From Polyangiaceae bacterium (GTDB taxonomy: Bacteria; Myxococcota_A; Polyangia; Polyangiales; Polyangiaceae), in contig JAICQL010000017.1 in assembly GCA_025937895.1 (NCBI GenBank), forward strand, positions 1-63,446: a stretch of DNA of 63,446 nucleotides. Direction: 5' to 3'. The number at the start of each line of letters is the position of its first letter. Within the stretch, counting starts at the first letter, position 1. The translations under genes were made by a program, and so were the position numbers. Positions 38,573-46,812 of the stretch are shown here, piece by piece. Below the pieces are notes generated by a model that saw nothing but the letters and a program-made list of their open reading frames with translations, searched no databases and was not told the DNA's origin.

Positions 38573-39427
38573 TCAGCTCTCCAGCTGCAGGCCCACGAGC
38601 TTGGCGGGCGGGATGCGATATTGCCGGTGGCAATAGTCGCAGGAGATCTCCAGCACCTCGCCGCGCTGCACGAAGTCGTCGATATCGCTCTTGGGCAAGG
38701 TGGACAGCGCGCCCAGCAGGCGCTCGGCGCTGCACCAGCAACCAAACTTGAGCTCACTGTCGCTGAGCTCGGTGTAGGGGATCTGCTCCAGCAAGGCCGC
38801 GATCAACGCCCTGGGCTCGGCCTTGCCAGCGGCCAGGTGCGCGTCGATGTCGCCAAACTCGCGCACCCGCTCGCTCATGAACGCCATCGGCGCGGTACCC
38901 ACACCGGGCAGGAGCTGGATCAGATAGCCGCCGGCGCTGGCCACCTCGTCGCCGTGAAACAAGGTGCCCACGGCCACGAGCGTGTCGACCTGCTCGGACA
39001 CCCGCATGTATTCGCGTAGCGCGGCCGAGACATCGCCGCCGTTCGGCACGTCGACCACACCCTGATGGATCTTGCCGTCGTGCAGCCGGCGCATCACCTG
39101 CAGCATGGCATCCGTCATGGGAAACTGCGGGCTCTTTGCTGGCATGCTCACCAGGCCCCGCGTGCCCTCCGTCGGATGCGTATCGGCGACGAGCGAGCCC
39201 GTCTCCTTCCGGCGCTTCAAGATGGCCTGCACCCGCTGATTGGGGGCCATCGTCTCCCGCACGAGCACCGCACCCGTGAGCAGATCCGCAAAGGCCTTCC
39301 GGGTGATGCCGGTGGGGGCTTGCCGGGTCAGCGCCTCACGCACGGTGAGGGTAGTGTTGACCGCCATGACGCGGAAGGCCGCGTCATCGGTCATCGCTCG
39401 GAGAGAGGAGTCGGAAATCGAGGTCAA
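38573..39427 (-). CDS. hslO: Redox-regulated chaperone Hsp33
   Basis: Hsp33 is a cytoplasmic holdase activated by oxidation of its zinc-bound cysteines. The 284-residue protein keeps both Cys pairs in the C-terminal domain (FGCWCSAER and SCDYCHRQY, i.e. CXC and CXXC). Family segments include FRVMAVNTTLTVREALTR, GTRGLVSMPAKSPQFPMTDA and SEQVDTLVAVGTLFHGDEVA. I kept the TTG at 39427 because the residues before the internal ATG (SSLRAMTDDAAFR) align with the conserved Hsp33 N-terminus, and because it overlaps the stop of yacG (TTGA). Confidence 0.95.
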   Translation of the reverse strand: MTSISDSSLRAMTDDAAFRVMAVNTTLTVREALTRQAPTGITRKAFADLLTGAVLVRETMAPNQRVQAILKRRKETGSLVADTHPTEGTRGLVSMPAKSPQFPMTDAMLQVMRRLHDGKIHQGVVDVPNGGDVSAALREYMRVSEQVDTLVAVGTLFHGDEVASAGGYLIQLLPGVGTAPMAFMSERVREFGDIDAHLAAGKAEPRALIAALLEQIPYTELSDSELKFGCWCSAERLLGALSTLPKSDIDDFVQRGEVLEISCDYCHRQYRIPPAKLVGLQLES

Positions 39428-39615
39428 TGGAGATGCTCGTCTTCGTCAAACCCAGCCGGCGGCAGCGGCTGGGAAGTCACGTATCGCTCGCTCAGCCAGT
39501 TATCCAGGTCCGAGAGCTTGCAGCGAGGCGAACAAAACGGCCGCGGAGGGAAATCCGGCGGCACGTCCTCGAGCACCTTCTTGCACGTGGGGCAAACGAT
39601 CCGCACGGCTCTCAT
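39424..39615 (-). CDS. yacG: DNA gyrase inhibitor YacG, zinc-binding
   Basis: This small 63-residue protein has four zinc-ligand cysteines (IVCPTCKK and FCSPRCKLSDL) followed by NWLSERYV, the YacG signature. In E. coli YacG binds GyrB and inhibits gyrase. Its stop overlaps the hslO start, making a two-gene unit. The acidic tail (FDEDEHLH) is normal for the family. Confidence 0.92.
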   Translation of the reverse strand: MRAVRIVCPTCKKVLEDVPPDFPPRPFCSPRCKLSDLDNWLSERYVTSQPLPPAGFDEDEHLH

Positions 39616-39715
39616 TCTAGCACGCCTGCGCTAGCCTGAGCGCTGGCTGTCAAGACGCGATTTCTGCAGCCTTTCTCTGGAGCGGGGCCGCCCGTGCGGG
39701 CTCCTGGCGGGCGCC

Positions 39716-41017
39716 TCAGGCCGCCTGGGCCAGTGCTTTGCCGATGGCGGCGATGGTCTGATCCACTGCCGCTTCATCGTGCGCCAGGGACAGGAACGCT
39801 GCCTCGAATTGAGCCGGGGGCCAGTACACGCCCTCCGCCAGCAGCGCCCGGTGGAAGCTGCCGAACGCCTTGGTATCGCAGTGTTTTGCCTCGTTCCACG
39901 AGCGCACGGGGCCAGCGTGGAAGAAGATGGTCAGCATCGAGCCCACCCGCTGCACGCACACCGGAACCTTGGCACCGGGCAACGCCTTGCGGATGCCCGC
40001 CTCCAGCCTGGCGCCCAGCGCCTCCAGCCGGGCGTACGCGGCCTCATCCAGCAGCTCCAGCGTGGCCAGGCCAGCGCTGACAGCAAGCGGGTTACCGCTC
40101 AGCGTACCCGCCTGGTAGACCGGGCCGATCGGCGCGATGCGTGACATCACCTCGCGCCGGCCGCCGTACACCGCCAGCGGCATGCCGCCCCCGACCACCT
40201 TGCCCAGACAGGTGAGATCGGGACGCAAGCCGTAGCGCGCCTGGGCCCCGCCCGCGGACAGCCGCGAGCCCGTCATCACCTCGTCAAAGATGGACAGCGC
40301 GCCGGCGCTGGTACAGAGCCGCACGATCGCCTCCAGGAAGCCGGGCTCCGGCGCCACGCAGCCCATGTTGCCCGCGACCGGCTCGACGATCACCGCTGCG
40401 ATGCGCTTGCCCTGCTCGGCGAACAGCTTCTCCAGCGCGCCGATGTCGTTGTAGCCGAGGGTGGCCGTGTTGCGGACCAGATCGTCAGGGACGCCAGCCG
40501 AGTCCGCAGCGCCGAACGTGGCGGCGCCGCTGCCGGCCTTGACCAGCAGCGAGTCGGAGTGGCCGTGATAGGCGCCGTCAAACTTGACGATCACGTCGCG
40601 GCCGGTAAAGCCACGCGCCACGCGCAGCGCGCTCATCGTCGCCTCGGTGCCGCTGGACACGCAGCGCACCATCTCCAGGCTCGGGTAGCGCGCCACCAGC
40701 GCCTCGGCGAACGTCACCTCCAGCGCGGTGGGCGCGCCAAAGGACAGACCCTGCAGCGCCACCTCGCGCACGCGCTCGATCACTTTGGGGTGTGCGTGCC
40801 CGACGATGGCAGGCCCCCAGCTGCCGACGTAGTCGATGTAGCGATTGCCATCGACGTCGGTGAGGGTGCAGCCCTGTGCGCTGGCGATGAAGCGCGGCGA
40901 GCCACCCACCGCGCGAAAGGCGCGGACCGGGCTGTTCACGCCGCCGACGATCAGCCGCTCGGCGCGTTCCATCAGGCGTTGCGACTGTTCGTGCGACTGT
41001 TCGGTTTTCTTTTCCAT
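39716..41017 (-). CDS. hemL: Glutamate-1-semialdehyde 2,1-aminomutase
   Basis: HemL makes 5-aminolevulinate, the haem and sirohaem precursor, in the C5 pathway. The 433-residue PLP enzyme shows RAFRAVGGSPRFIASAQG near the N-terminus, RCVSSGTEATMSALRVARGF, KFDGAYHGHSDSLLVKAGSG, SIFDEVMTGSRL, the PLP-lysine segment CLGKVVGGGMPLAVYGGRRE, and YQAGTLSGNPLAVSAG. All expected elements are present at normal length. The ATG at 41017 lies 6 bases after the stop of the large kinase gene, so the two are probably co-transcribed. Sirohaem made downstream serves NirB. Confidence 0.97.
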   Translation of the reverse strand: MEKKTEQSHEQSQRLMERAERLIVGGVNSPVRAFRAVGGSPRFIASAQGCTLTDVDGNRYIDYVGSWGPAIVGHAHPKVIERVREVALQGLSFGAPTALEVTFAEALVARYPSLEMVRCVSSGTEATMSALRVARGFTGRDVIVKFDGAYHGHSDSLLVKAGSGAATFGAADSAGVPDDLVRNTATLGYNDIGALEKLFAEQGKRIAAVIVEPVAGNMGCVAPEPGFLEAIVRLCTSAGALSIFDEVMTGSRLSAGGAQARYGLRPDLTCLGKVVGGGMPLAVYGGRREVMSRIAPIGPVYQAGTLSGNPLAVSAGLATLELLDEAAYARLEALGARLEAGIRKALPGAKVPVCVQRVGSMLTIFFHAGPVRSWNEAKHCDTKAFGSFHRALLAEGVYWPPAQFEAAFLSLAHDEAAVDQTIAAIGKALAQAA

Positions 41018-41023
41018 GTTGCC

Positions 41024-44000
41024 CTAATCCTGGTCCCGCCGTTCGTGATCGTCGATGGCACGGCGCCACTCTTCGATCAAGTCCAGTGCTTCGGTACCGG
41101 GCCAGCGCAGCCGAGACAAGCGCGCCAGCAGCTGGGAGGTATGCTCACCGGCCTGACATAGCTCGGAGAAGCAGTTGGCAGCGGCCCCGAGCGCGCGATG
41201 TGCTTGATCCACGTCGCCCAGCTCCAGCTCGAGCCAGGCCTCCGTGAGCAAGAAGTGCTGCTTCGGTCCGCGCTCCTCACCGAATTTTCCAGCAACCCCC
41301 TCCAGCAGCGCGCGCGCCTCGGACAGCTCCCCGCGGGCAAGGTGCACCTGCGCCACCAGCAGCTCCGCCTCGCTCTGCCCGGACGGCTCCACCAGCATCT
41401 CGTACAGCCGTAGCGAGCGGCTGGCATGCACGTAGGCGTTGTCGAGATCGTCGGTGTCCACCGCGATCATGGCCAGCAGCCGCTCACAGCTGGCGGTGCC
41501 GCGCGGCATGCCCAGCGCCTCGAACAGCGCCAGCGCGTCTTGCGCCTCGCACACCGCGCTGAAGAAGTTCGAGAGCCGGTGCTCGATGTGAGCGAGCAGC
41601 AGCGTGGTCTCGGCCAGTCCGGGACGATAGCCGCTGCGATCCAGCTCGGCGCGGGCTTCCAGGGTCAGCCGGCGCGCGCGGCTCGTGCGCCCCTCCGAGT
41701 GCGCGATCCAGCAGGAGAGCAGCATGCACTGCCCGCGCCCGAGTGCCCGGCCCCGCGCCGCAAAGTGGTCGGCGCCACGCTGCGCGGCGGTGCGCGCGCG
41801 CTCGTAGTTGCCCTGCAGGTACGCGATCTCTGCCAGTGCCACCTCGCACTGGGCCATGCCCAGCACGTCACCCAGCCGCTCGAACACCGAGAGCGCGCGC
41901 TCCACCAGCCGGAGGCCATCGCTGGAGTTCCCCAGGTTGCTGTCGATCTGGCCCAGCAGGCGCAGGCAGTGCGCCAGATACGGCTCGTCATCCCGCCCCT
42001 CGAGCGCTGCCCGCGCGCGCTCGGCGTACTCCTTGGCCTGCAGGGATGTGCCGGCGTGGCGCAGCACCTCGGCGCGCCAGCGATCTTGCCGGGCCGCCAT
42101 CTTGCCGTCCAGGCGACCGTCGAACAGGTCCAGATCATCGAGCGTGGCGCGCGGCTGCAAGGTGCCGTGCGAGGACTGCTCGAGGAAGTCGAAGAAGATG
42201 TCGGCCGCCTCCTGTGCGCGGTTGGCGCTCAGCAGGTTCACCACTCGCTGCCGCACCACGCGGTGGGTACCGACCAGCGGGTGGTGCTCGAGCGCGCGGG
42301 CAGCGGCGTGGAAGATCTTGTCCGCGTCCGAGCGCTTGGTGAGCTTGGCCAGCAGGTGCTCCTGCAGCAGCGCGTGCGGCCAGGTGTAGCGCTCGGAGCC
42401 GCGCGGCAGGATGATCTCGGCGCGGCGCAGGGCATCGATCGCCGGCCCCGGCGTGAGCCCCAGATCGCCCAGCAGCGCCACGATCACCACCACGCGCATG
42501 TCGATGCCCAAGGTGGCCACGGCCTGGGCCGCCAGTTGCTCCACATCGCCCAGCGCGGCCAGGCGCGTATCCCACAGATCCGCCGTGGTCTGCGGGCGCA
42601 CCGCCAGCACCTCACGCGGCACGCGGTAGGCGCCATTGGCAAACTGCAGATCGCCGGCGTGCGCCCAGGCGTGCAGCTGCTGCAGTGCGAACAGCGGAAA
42701 GCCTCGGCTCCGGCGCGCCGCCTCCAGCGCCGCCTCATCGTCCAGCGGCAGCGAGGCGCGCAGCAGCGAGATCGTGTCGTCCCGGTTCATGGGCAGCACC
42801 TGCAGCACTTCGCCGTCGAGCGCGCTGCGCAGCAGCCGCAGCGCGTTGGCGATGGGGCTGGCCAGCTGCACGTCTTCGGTGCGCACCGTGGCCACCATGA
42901 AGATGCGCTGATCCTGCTCCGTCTCGTGGATGCGCAGCAACCCGTCGACCACCATCTCCGAGGCGTTGTGCAGATCATCCAGGAAGAACAGCAGCGGGCG
43001 GCCGTTGGCGATCTTGCGGATGGTAAAGCGCGTAATCTGGCGCCGCACGCCGGGCGAATCGATGCGGAAGCGCACGCCCGTCGGACCCACGCTCTGATCG
43101 GCGCCGGGCGGCGTGGGCCGCAGCCACTCCGCGGCACCCGCGATCCAGGCGCGCAGCTCGGCGTCGTGCTCGCCCGCGCCCCAGCGGGCCAGCAACGACT
43201 CCTCGATGGCGTTGCGCTCGACGCGCTCGAAGTTGAAATACTGCACGACCGCGCCGAGCATGCCGTTGGAGGCGCCGCGCAGGCGCTGGTAGCGCACCGG
43301 CAGCGGGACCATGCGGCCCTCCTCGTGAACGGCCGTGCACAGCCACTCGGCGATGCGGCTCTTGCCCACGCCGGCGGGGCCGAGCAGCAGCACCAGGCGG
43401 TGCGGCGGCCCCTCGCCGTTGGCCACCTGTCGCGCGATCTGCAGCAGGCGCGAGCGGATGTCTTGCCGCCCGACGAGCGGGGAGGGGCGGATGCTGAGCA
43501 AGCCGGTGGGGCGCTCCGACACCGCGCGCAAGCGCTGCGGCGGCCGGTTGCTGGGCTTGCGCGGGCCGTCGTTGGGCGGCTCCAGCTCCGGCAAATCCCA
43601 GATGGTTGGCGGCAGCGGCCACTGCGGTGACAGGAGCTTCCAGGCGCGGCGCGCCTCCGCCGCGAACTCGTAGCGATCCCACGGCCGCTTCTGCAGCAGC
43701 TGGTGCACGAAGTCGATCACCGGCGGCGGCACGGGGATGGCGGGCACCAGCCGCGGCGGCTCGTCAAAGGCGTGCTGGTGCAGCAGCTCCTTGGTGTCGC
43801 CCACGAACGGCGCGCGCCCGCTGAGCAGGCGATAGAGCAAGCAGCCGAGCGCGTACAGATCGGTCGCGCCGCACACGTGGTGCGTCTCGTGCTTGATCTG
43901 CTCCGGTGCCATGTAGCCGGGGGTGCCGGCGCCTGCGTGCGGCAGAAACTCCATGGCCTTGGTGCCGTCGAGCCGCTCGTCGTGCGGATCCTCCTTCAGC

Positions 44001-44668
44001 CACGCCAGGCCGAGATCCAGGATGTGCACCCGCGGCGGGCGGCGCGGCCGCGCCTCGACCACCACGTTCGAGGGCTTGAGGTCACCGTGGATCACCCGGC
44101 GCGCGTGCGCGTGGGCCAGCGCATCCAGGATTTGATCGACGATCGACCAGATCACCGGATAGCTGAGCTGCACGTGGCCCAGGTCGTGCAACGAGGCACC
44201 GGTGACAAACTCCATCACCAGGTAGGGCGTGCCACCCAGCAGCTGCCCGAAATCCGTGGCGTGCACGATGCCAGGATGATCGAGCGTGGCGAGCGCGCGC
44301 GCCTCCTTGTAGAACCACGCCAGGTAGTCGCGCGTCGACGAGCCCTCAGGCACCGTTACCTGCTTCAGCGCCACGTCCACGCCGCGGTGGCGATCAAAGC
44401 AGCGATAGACGATGCCCATGCCACCCTCACCCAGCACGCTGCGCACCTCGTAGCGCTCGGCGATGCAGTCGCCGAGCACGATGCGATCTCCCGGGCTGGA
44501 GCCGCGTGCAGCGGAGCGCGCCATGGGCTCACGCGGGTGAGAGTTGGACCCTGTTGCCGCCGTGTTTCGGGCTCCCGGAGCTGGCGAGTCGGCTTGCACG
44601 GCGGTGGGCGCCGAGCTTTGCGAGCTCGCTGACAGTGAGGGTTTGGTTGGTGAGCCCCCGGGGTTCAT
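41024..44668 (-). CDS. Ser/Thr protein kinase fused to AAA-type ATPase and TPR domain
   Basis: The ~1214-residue regulator starts at ATG 44668 (a TTG at 44731 is also in frame). A Ser/Ala-rich ~65-residue leader precedes a kinase domain (~72-345): GEGGMGIVY (glycine loop), VALKQV (Lys), HGDLKPSN in place of HRDLKPxN, DLGLA in place of DFG, and GTPGYMAPEQ. Both the missing Arg and the Leu for Phe are tolerated in some active kinases. Next is a P-loop NTPase (~400-800) with LLLGPAGVGKS (Walker A) and LLFFLDDLHNASE (Walker B), as in AcyC/MalT-like sensors. The C-terminal ~400 residues are TPR repeats, a likely sensing or docking region. It ends 6 bases before hemL. Such architectures are widespread in myxobacteria, usually with unknown inputs. 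Confidence 0.88.
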   Translation of the reverse strand: MNPGGSPTKPSLSASSQSSAPTAVQADSPAPGARNTAATGSNSHPREPMARSAARGSSPGDRIVLGDCIAERYEVRSVLGEGGMGIVYRCFDRHRGVDVALKQVTVPEGSSTRDYLAWFYKEARALATLDHPGIVHATDFGQLLGGTPYLVMEFVTGASLHDLGHVQLSYPVIWSIVDQILDALAHAHARRVIHGDLKPSNVVVEARPRRPPRVHILDLGLAWLKEDPHDERLDGTKAMEFLPHAGAGTPGYMAPEQIKHETHHVCGATDLYALGCLLYRLLSGRAPFVGDTKELLHQHAFDEPPRLVPAIPVPPPVIDFVHQLLQKRPWDRYEFAAEARRAWKLLSPQWPLPPTIWDLPELEPPNDGPRKPSNRPPQRLRAVSERPTGLLSIRPSPLVGRQDIRSRLLQIARQVANGEGPPHRLVLLLGPAGVGKSRIAEWLCTAVHEEGRMVPLPVRYQRLRGASNGMLGAVVQYFNFERVERNAIEESLLARWGAGEHDAELRAWIAGAAEWLRPTPPGADQSVGPTGVRFRIDSPGVRRQITRFTIRKIANGRPLLFFLDDLHNASEMVVDGLLRIHETEQDQRIFMVATVRTEDVQLASPIANALRLLRSALDGEVLQVLPMNRDDTISLLRASLPLDDEAALEAARRSRGFPLFALQQLHAWAHAGDLQFANGAYRVPREVLAVRPQTTADLWDTRLAALGDVEQLAAQAVATLGIDMRVVVIVALLGDLGLTPGPAIDALRRAEIILPRGSERYTWPHALLQEHLLAKLTKRSDADKIFHAAARALEHHPLVGTHRVVRQRVVNLLSANRAQEAADIFFDFLEQSSHGTLQPRATLDDLDLFDGRLDGKMAARQDRWRAEVLRHAGTSLQAKEYAERARAALEGRDDEPYLAHCLRLLGQIDSNLGNSSDGLRLVERALSVFERLGDVLGMAQCEVALAEIAYLQGNYERARTAAQRGADHFAARGRALGRGQCMLLSCWIAHSEGRTSRARRLTLEARAELDRSGYRPGLAETTLLLAHIEHRLSNFFSAVCEAQDALALFEALGMPRGTASCERLLAMIAVDTDDLDNAYVHASRSLRLYEMLVEPSGQSEAELLVAQVHLARGELSEARALLEGVAGKFGEERGPKQHFLLTEAWLELELGDVDQAHRALGAAANCFSELCQAGEHTSQLLARLSRLRWPGTEALDLIEEWRRAIDDHERRDQD

Positions 44669-44834
44669 CGCCGCGGAGTCTAGTCGCGCCGCGGGCCCCG
44701 TCGAGTTGAACCGAGCAGGATTCGAAGCCAATTTGCCCAGCCGTGCTGGCGCGCGTCAGGCAGCTATAGCGAAATGAACCAGTTCGCTGCAGGCAACGAA
44801 CCGAGCAGCGGCGCGCCGCGGCGCTGGCGTCAGC

Positions 44835-45689
44835 TCAGCCGTGCTGGCGCGCGTTGGCTTGCCGCGCTGCTTCCACGGCTTGCCGCAGGCTCGAAGGGTT
44901 GTAGCCGACGAAGATCTTCCCCATCACGTCGATCACCGGGATGCTGGCCCCCATGCGGTTGGCACGCGTGAGCTTCTGCTGCATCTCCGCCTGCGCAGCT
45001 CGGCTCTCCTCGATGTCCTTCTTCGTGACGGTTACACCCAATGATTTCAGATAGCGCTCGGCATCGTGACAGGGCTTGCACCAGTCGGCGCCATACACGA
45101 TGGCGGTGACGGCACCACCGGAGTCTGCCGCGGCTTCGGGCGCCACTGCTTCGGGCGTCATTGCTTCGGGCGCCATTGCACCGCCCCCGCCGGCACCTGC
45201 ATTGCGAGGCGCCAGCGCCTCCATCCGGGTCTTGCGCAGCTCGGCCCCCAGCTTCTCCCACTCGGCACGCGGCAGAGTGCTGACCGCGTAGCTGCCGTCC
45301 GGGCGTTTCACCGTGAGATCCGCCACGTACACGGTCGCGCCCGAGCCTTCTGCCTGGTCCGTGCGCACCACGCGCACCTGGGCGCGGCGGCCCTCCGGCA
45401 CCTGCGCGATGCTCTCGGCCACGTGGAAATCCCCATCCTCGCTGATCCAGGTCAGGAGCAGGTTGGGCGTTTCATCCGTCAGCTGCAGCTCCGGCAAAGA
45501 AGCGCCGGCGGCCGGGGCTGGCGCTGGGCTGCTGGCCTCACCGGAATGGGAGGTACTGCGGCAGCCAGGGCCCGCGGCGCTCACGAGCAGCACGCTCAGG
45601 GCGACGGGCAGCAGCCGCCGCCAGGCTGGCGGTGCTGCGGCCGGACATTGACTGTTCGCGCTCCCTGGAACCTGGCGTCGTCGCCACAT
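44835..45689 (-). CDS. Predicted lipoprotein with glutaredoxin/thioredoxin-like C-terminal domain
   Basis: The 284-residue protein starts at ATG 45689 with GAGGA upstream. The N-terminal hydrophobic segment (LLPVALSVLLVSAAGPGC) suggests a secreted lipoprotein, though the lipobox (GPGC) is poor. A beta-rich region (~65-165) is unassigned. Then come three Pro-Glu-Ala repeats and a glutaredoxin-like domain (~200-284): IVYGADWCKPCHDAERYLKS with a CXXC (CKPC) active site, then KKDIEESRAAQAEMQQKL, IPVIDVMGKIFVGYNPSSL. A cis-Pro (SIPVI) is present. It is probably a periplasmic thiol-disulphide protein. It is 26 bases downstream of pssA, likely co-transcribed, and upstream of the kinase gene. Confidence 0.8.
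   Translation of the reverse strand: MWRRRQVPGSANSQCPAAAPPAWRRLLPVALSVLLVSAAGPGCRSTSHSGEASSPAPAPAAGASLPELQLTDETPNLLLTWISEDGDFHVAESIAQVPEGRRAQVRVVRTDQAEGSGATVYVADLTVKRPDGSYAVSTLPRAEWEKLGAELRKTRMEALAPRNAGAGGGGAMAPEAMTPEAVAPEAAADSGGAVTAIVYGADWCKPCHDAERYLKSLGVTVTKKDIEESRAAQAEMQQKLTRANRMGASIPVIDVMGKIFVGYNPSSLRQAVEAARQANARQHG
45133..45177. repeat. 15-bp tandem repeat, 3 copies, in the glutaredoxin-like lipoprotein gene
   Basis: Units GCTTCGGGCGCCACT, GCTTCGGGCGTCATT and GCTTCGGGCGCCATT occur consecutively at 45133-45177. On the minus strand they encode Met/Val-Ala/Thr-Pro-Glu-Ala in the linker before the CKPC domain. The repeat is in frame. Confidence 0.88.
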
Positions 45690-45715
45690 CGTGTCCTCGA
45701 CCTGCTGTCGAGAGG

Positions 45716-46675
45716 TCAACCCTGCGGGGCCGGGTTGGACTCTCGCGCGGACTCTTGCTCCAGGTTGGCTTCGCTCGCTGCCTCCCGCCGGCGCCGGAAC
45801 AGCTCGGGCAGGGCACGAACCGTCTCCACCAAGCCGATGGCCACGTAGCAGCACAGCAACCATACCAGGACGAACTGAGGCTTGCCGTATTGCCAGACGA
45901 ACACGCTGGAGCCAATGCCGAACAGCACCAGCAGCGCGTTGCCGACGTTGAACGTGAGATCCTTGAACGAACGGAAACGGAAGCTCGACACCATCAGCAG
46001 GCTGAGCCCGATGGTGACCCCGAACAGCGCCATCGTGTAGCGCTCGTGGCTCAAGGCGCCGCCCACCGCATGGTTGGCGAGCAAGAGCGAGATCAAGATG
46101 CCGGCGGCAGGCGGAATGGGCAGGCCCACCGTGTACTTGCTCGGTTTGACCGGCGCACCCACGGGGCTCGAGCTCAGCACGTTGAAGCGCGCCAGCCGGA
46201 TGGCCCCGCAGGCGGTGAACAGAAAAGCGACGATCAGGCCCGGAACGGGGTAGCGGTACAGCACCCACTTGTAGATCAACAACGAGGGCGCCACCCCGAA
46301 CGAGACGATGTCTGCGAGCGAATCCAGCTGCAGCCCGAACGCGCTCTGGGTGCGCGTCATGCGCGCCACGCGACCATCCAGAAGATCGAACAACATCGCG
46401 AACATCAGCAAGATGGCCGCGCGATAGAAATCGTCCGTCGTGGGGTTGTCCAGCGCCACCACGCGGATCGCATTGAACCCGCAGAAGATGGAACCGAGCG
46501 TGATCAGGTTCGGTAGCACGAACAGCGTGCGGCGCAGGTTGACGCGCGGCACACGCCGCCGCTTGCGGCGCTGGGGCAATCGCGGGGATAGGGCCACGGG
46601 TGTTCGAACAAAGTACCTAAATTGACGCGACGAGTCCAGTGTCCCGCTGGCCGACTGATGCTGTTCCGATGTCAT
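45716..46675 (-). CDS. pssA: CDP-diacylglycerol-serine O-phosphatidyltransferase
   Basis: PssA makes phosphatidylserine from CDP-diacylglycerol and L-serine in the inner membrane, the first step to phosphatidylethanolamine. The CDP-alcohol phosphotransferase motif DGX2ARX8GX3DX3D is complete: LDGRVARMTRTQSAFG then LQLDSLADIVSFG. Several hydrophobic segments follow (YPVPGLIVAFLFTACGAIRL; ILISLLLANHAVGGA; LVWLLCCYVAIGL). The start is uncertain: ATG 46675 (MTSEQHQSASG) has GGAG about 10 bases upstream, while the frame remains open to 46846. psd is not adjacent. A basic, Arg-rich stretch precedes the first membrane helix. Confidence 0.92.
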   Translation of the reverse strand: MTSEQHQSASGTLDSSRQFRYFVRTPVALSPRLPQRRKRRRVPRVNLRRTLFVLPNLITLGSIFCGFNAIRVVALDNPTTDDFYRAAILLMFAMLFDLLDGRVARMTRTQSAFGLQLDSLADIVSFGVAPSLLIYKWVLYRYPVPGLIVAFLFTACGAIRLARFNVLSSSPVGAPVKPSKYTVGLPIPPAAGILISLLLANHAVGGALSHERYTMALFGVTIGLSLLMVSSFRFRSFKDLTFNVGNALLVLFGIGSSVFVWQYGKPQFVLVWLLCCYVAIGLVETVRALPELFRRRREAASEANLEQESARESNPAPQG

Positions 46676-46812
46676 TCGGCGACTGCTCCGGGGAACAGAG
46701 CGGATTTCTACGCTTCTCGCGCTCCGCCCCTTCTCGCAACCCCTTCTCGCAACCCCACGAGCGGCCGGTTTGTTGTCCGAGTGGTGCCCCCGATGCCTAA
46801 GATTTCTCAGCC

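Noticed and set aside
41426..43630. A ~730-codon open frame opposite the kinase-ATPase-TPR gene
   Set aside because: Same codon-bias artefact; the minus-strand protein has real kinase and P-loop motifs.
44690..44730. tRNA-like T-loop sequence (GGATTCGAAGCC)
   Set aside because: It lies in the 5' region of the kinase gene; no acceptor, D or anticodon stems fit around it.
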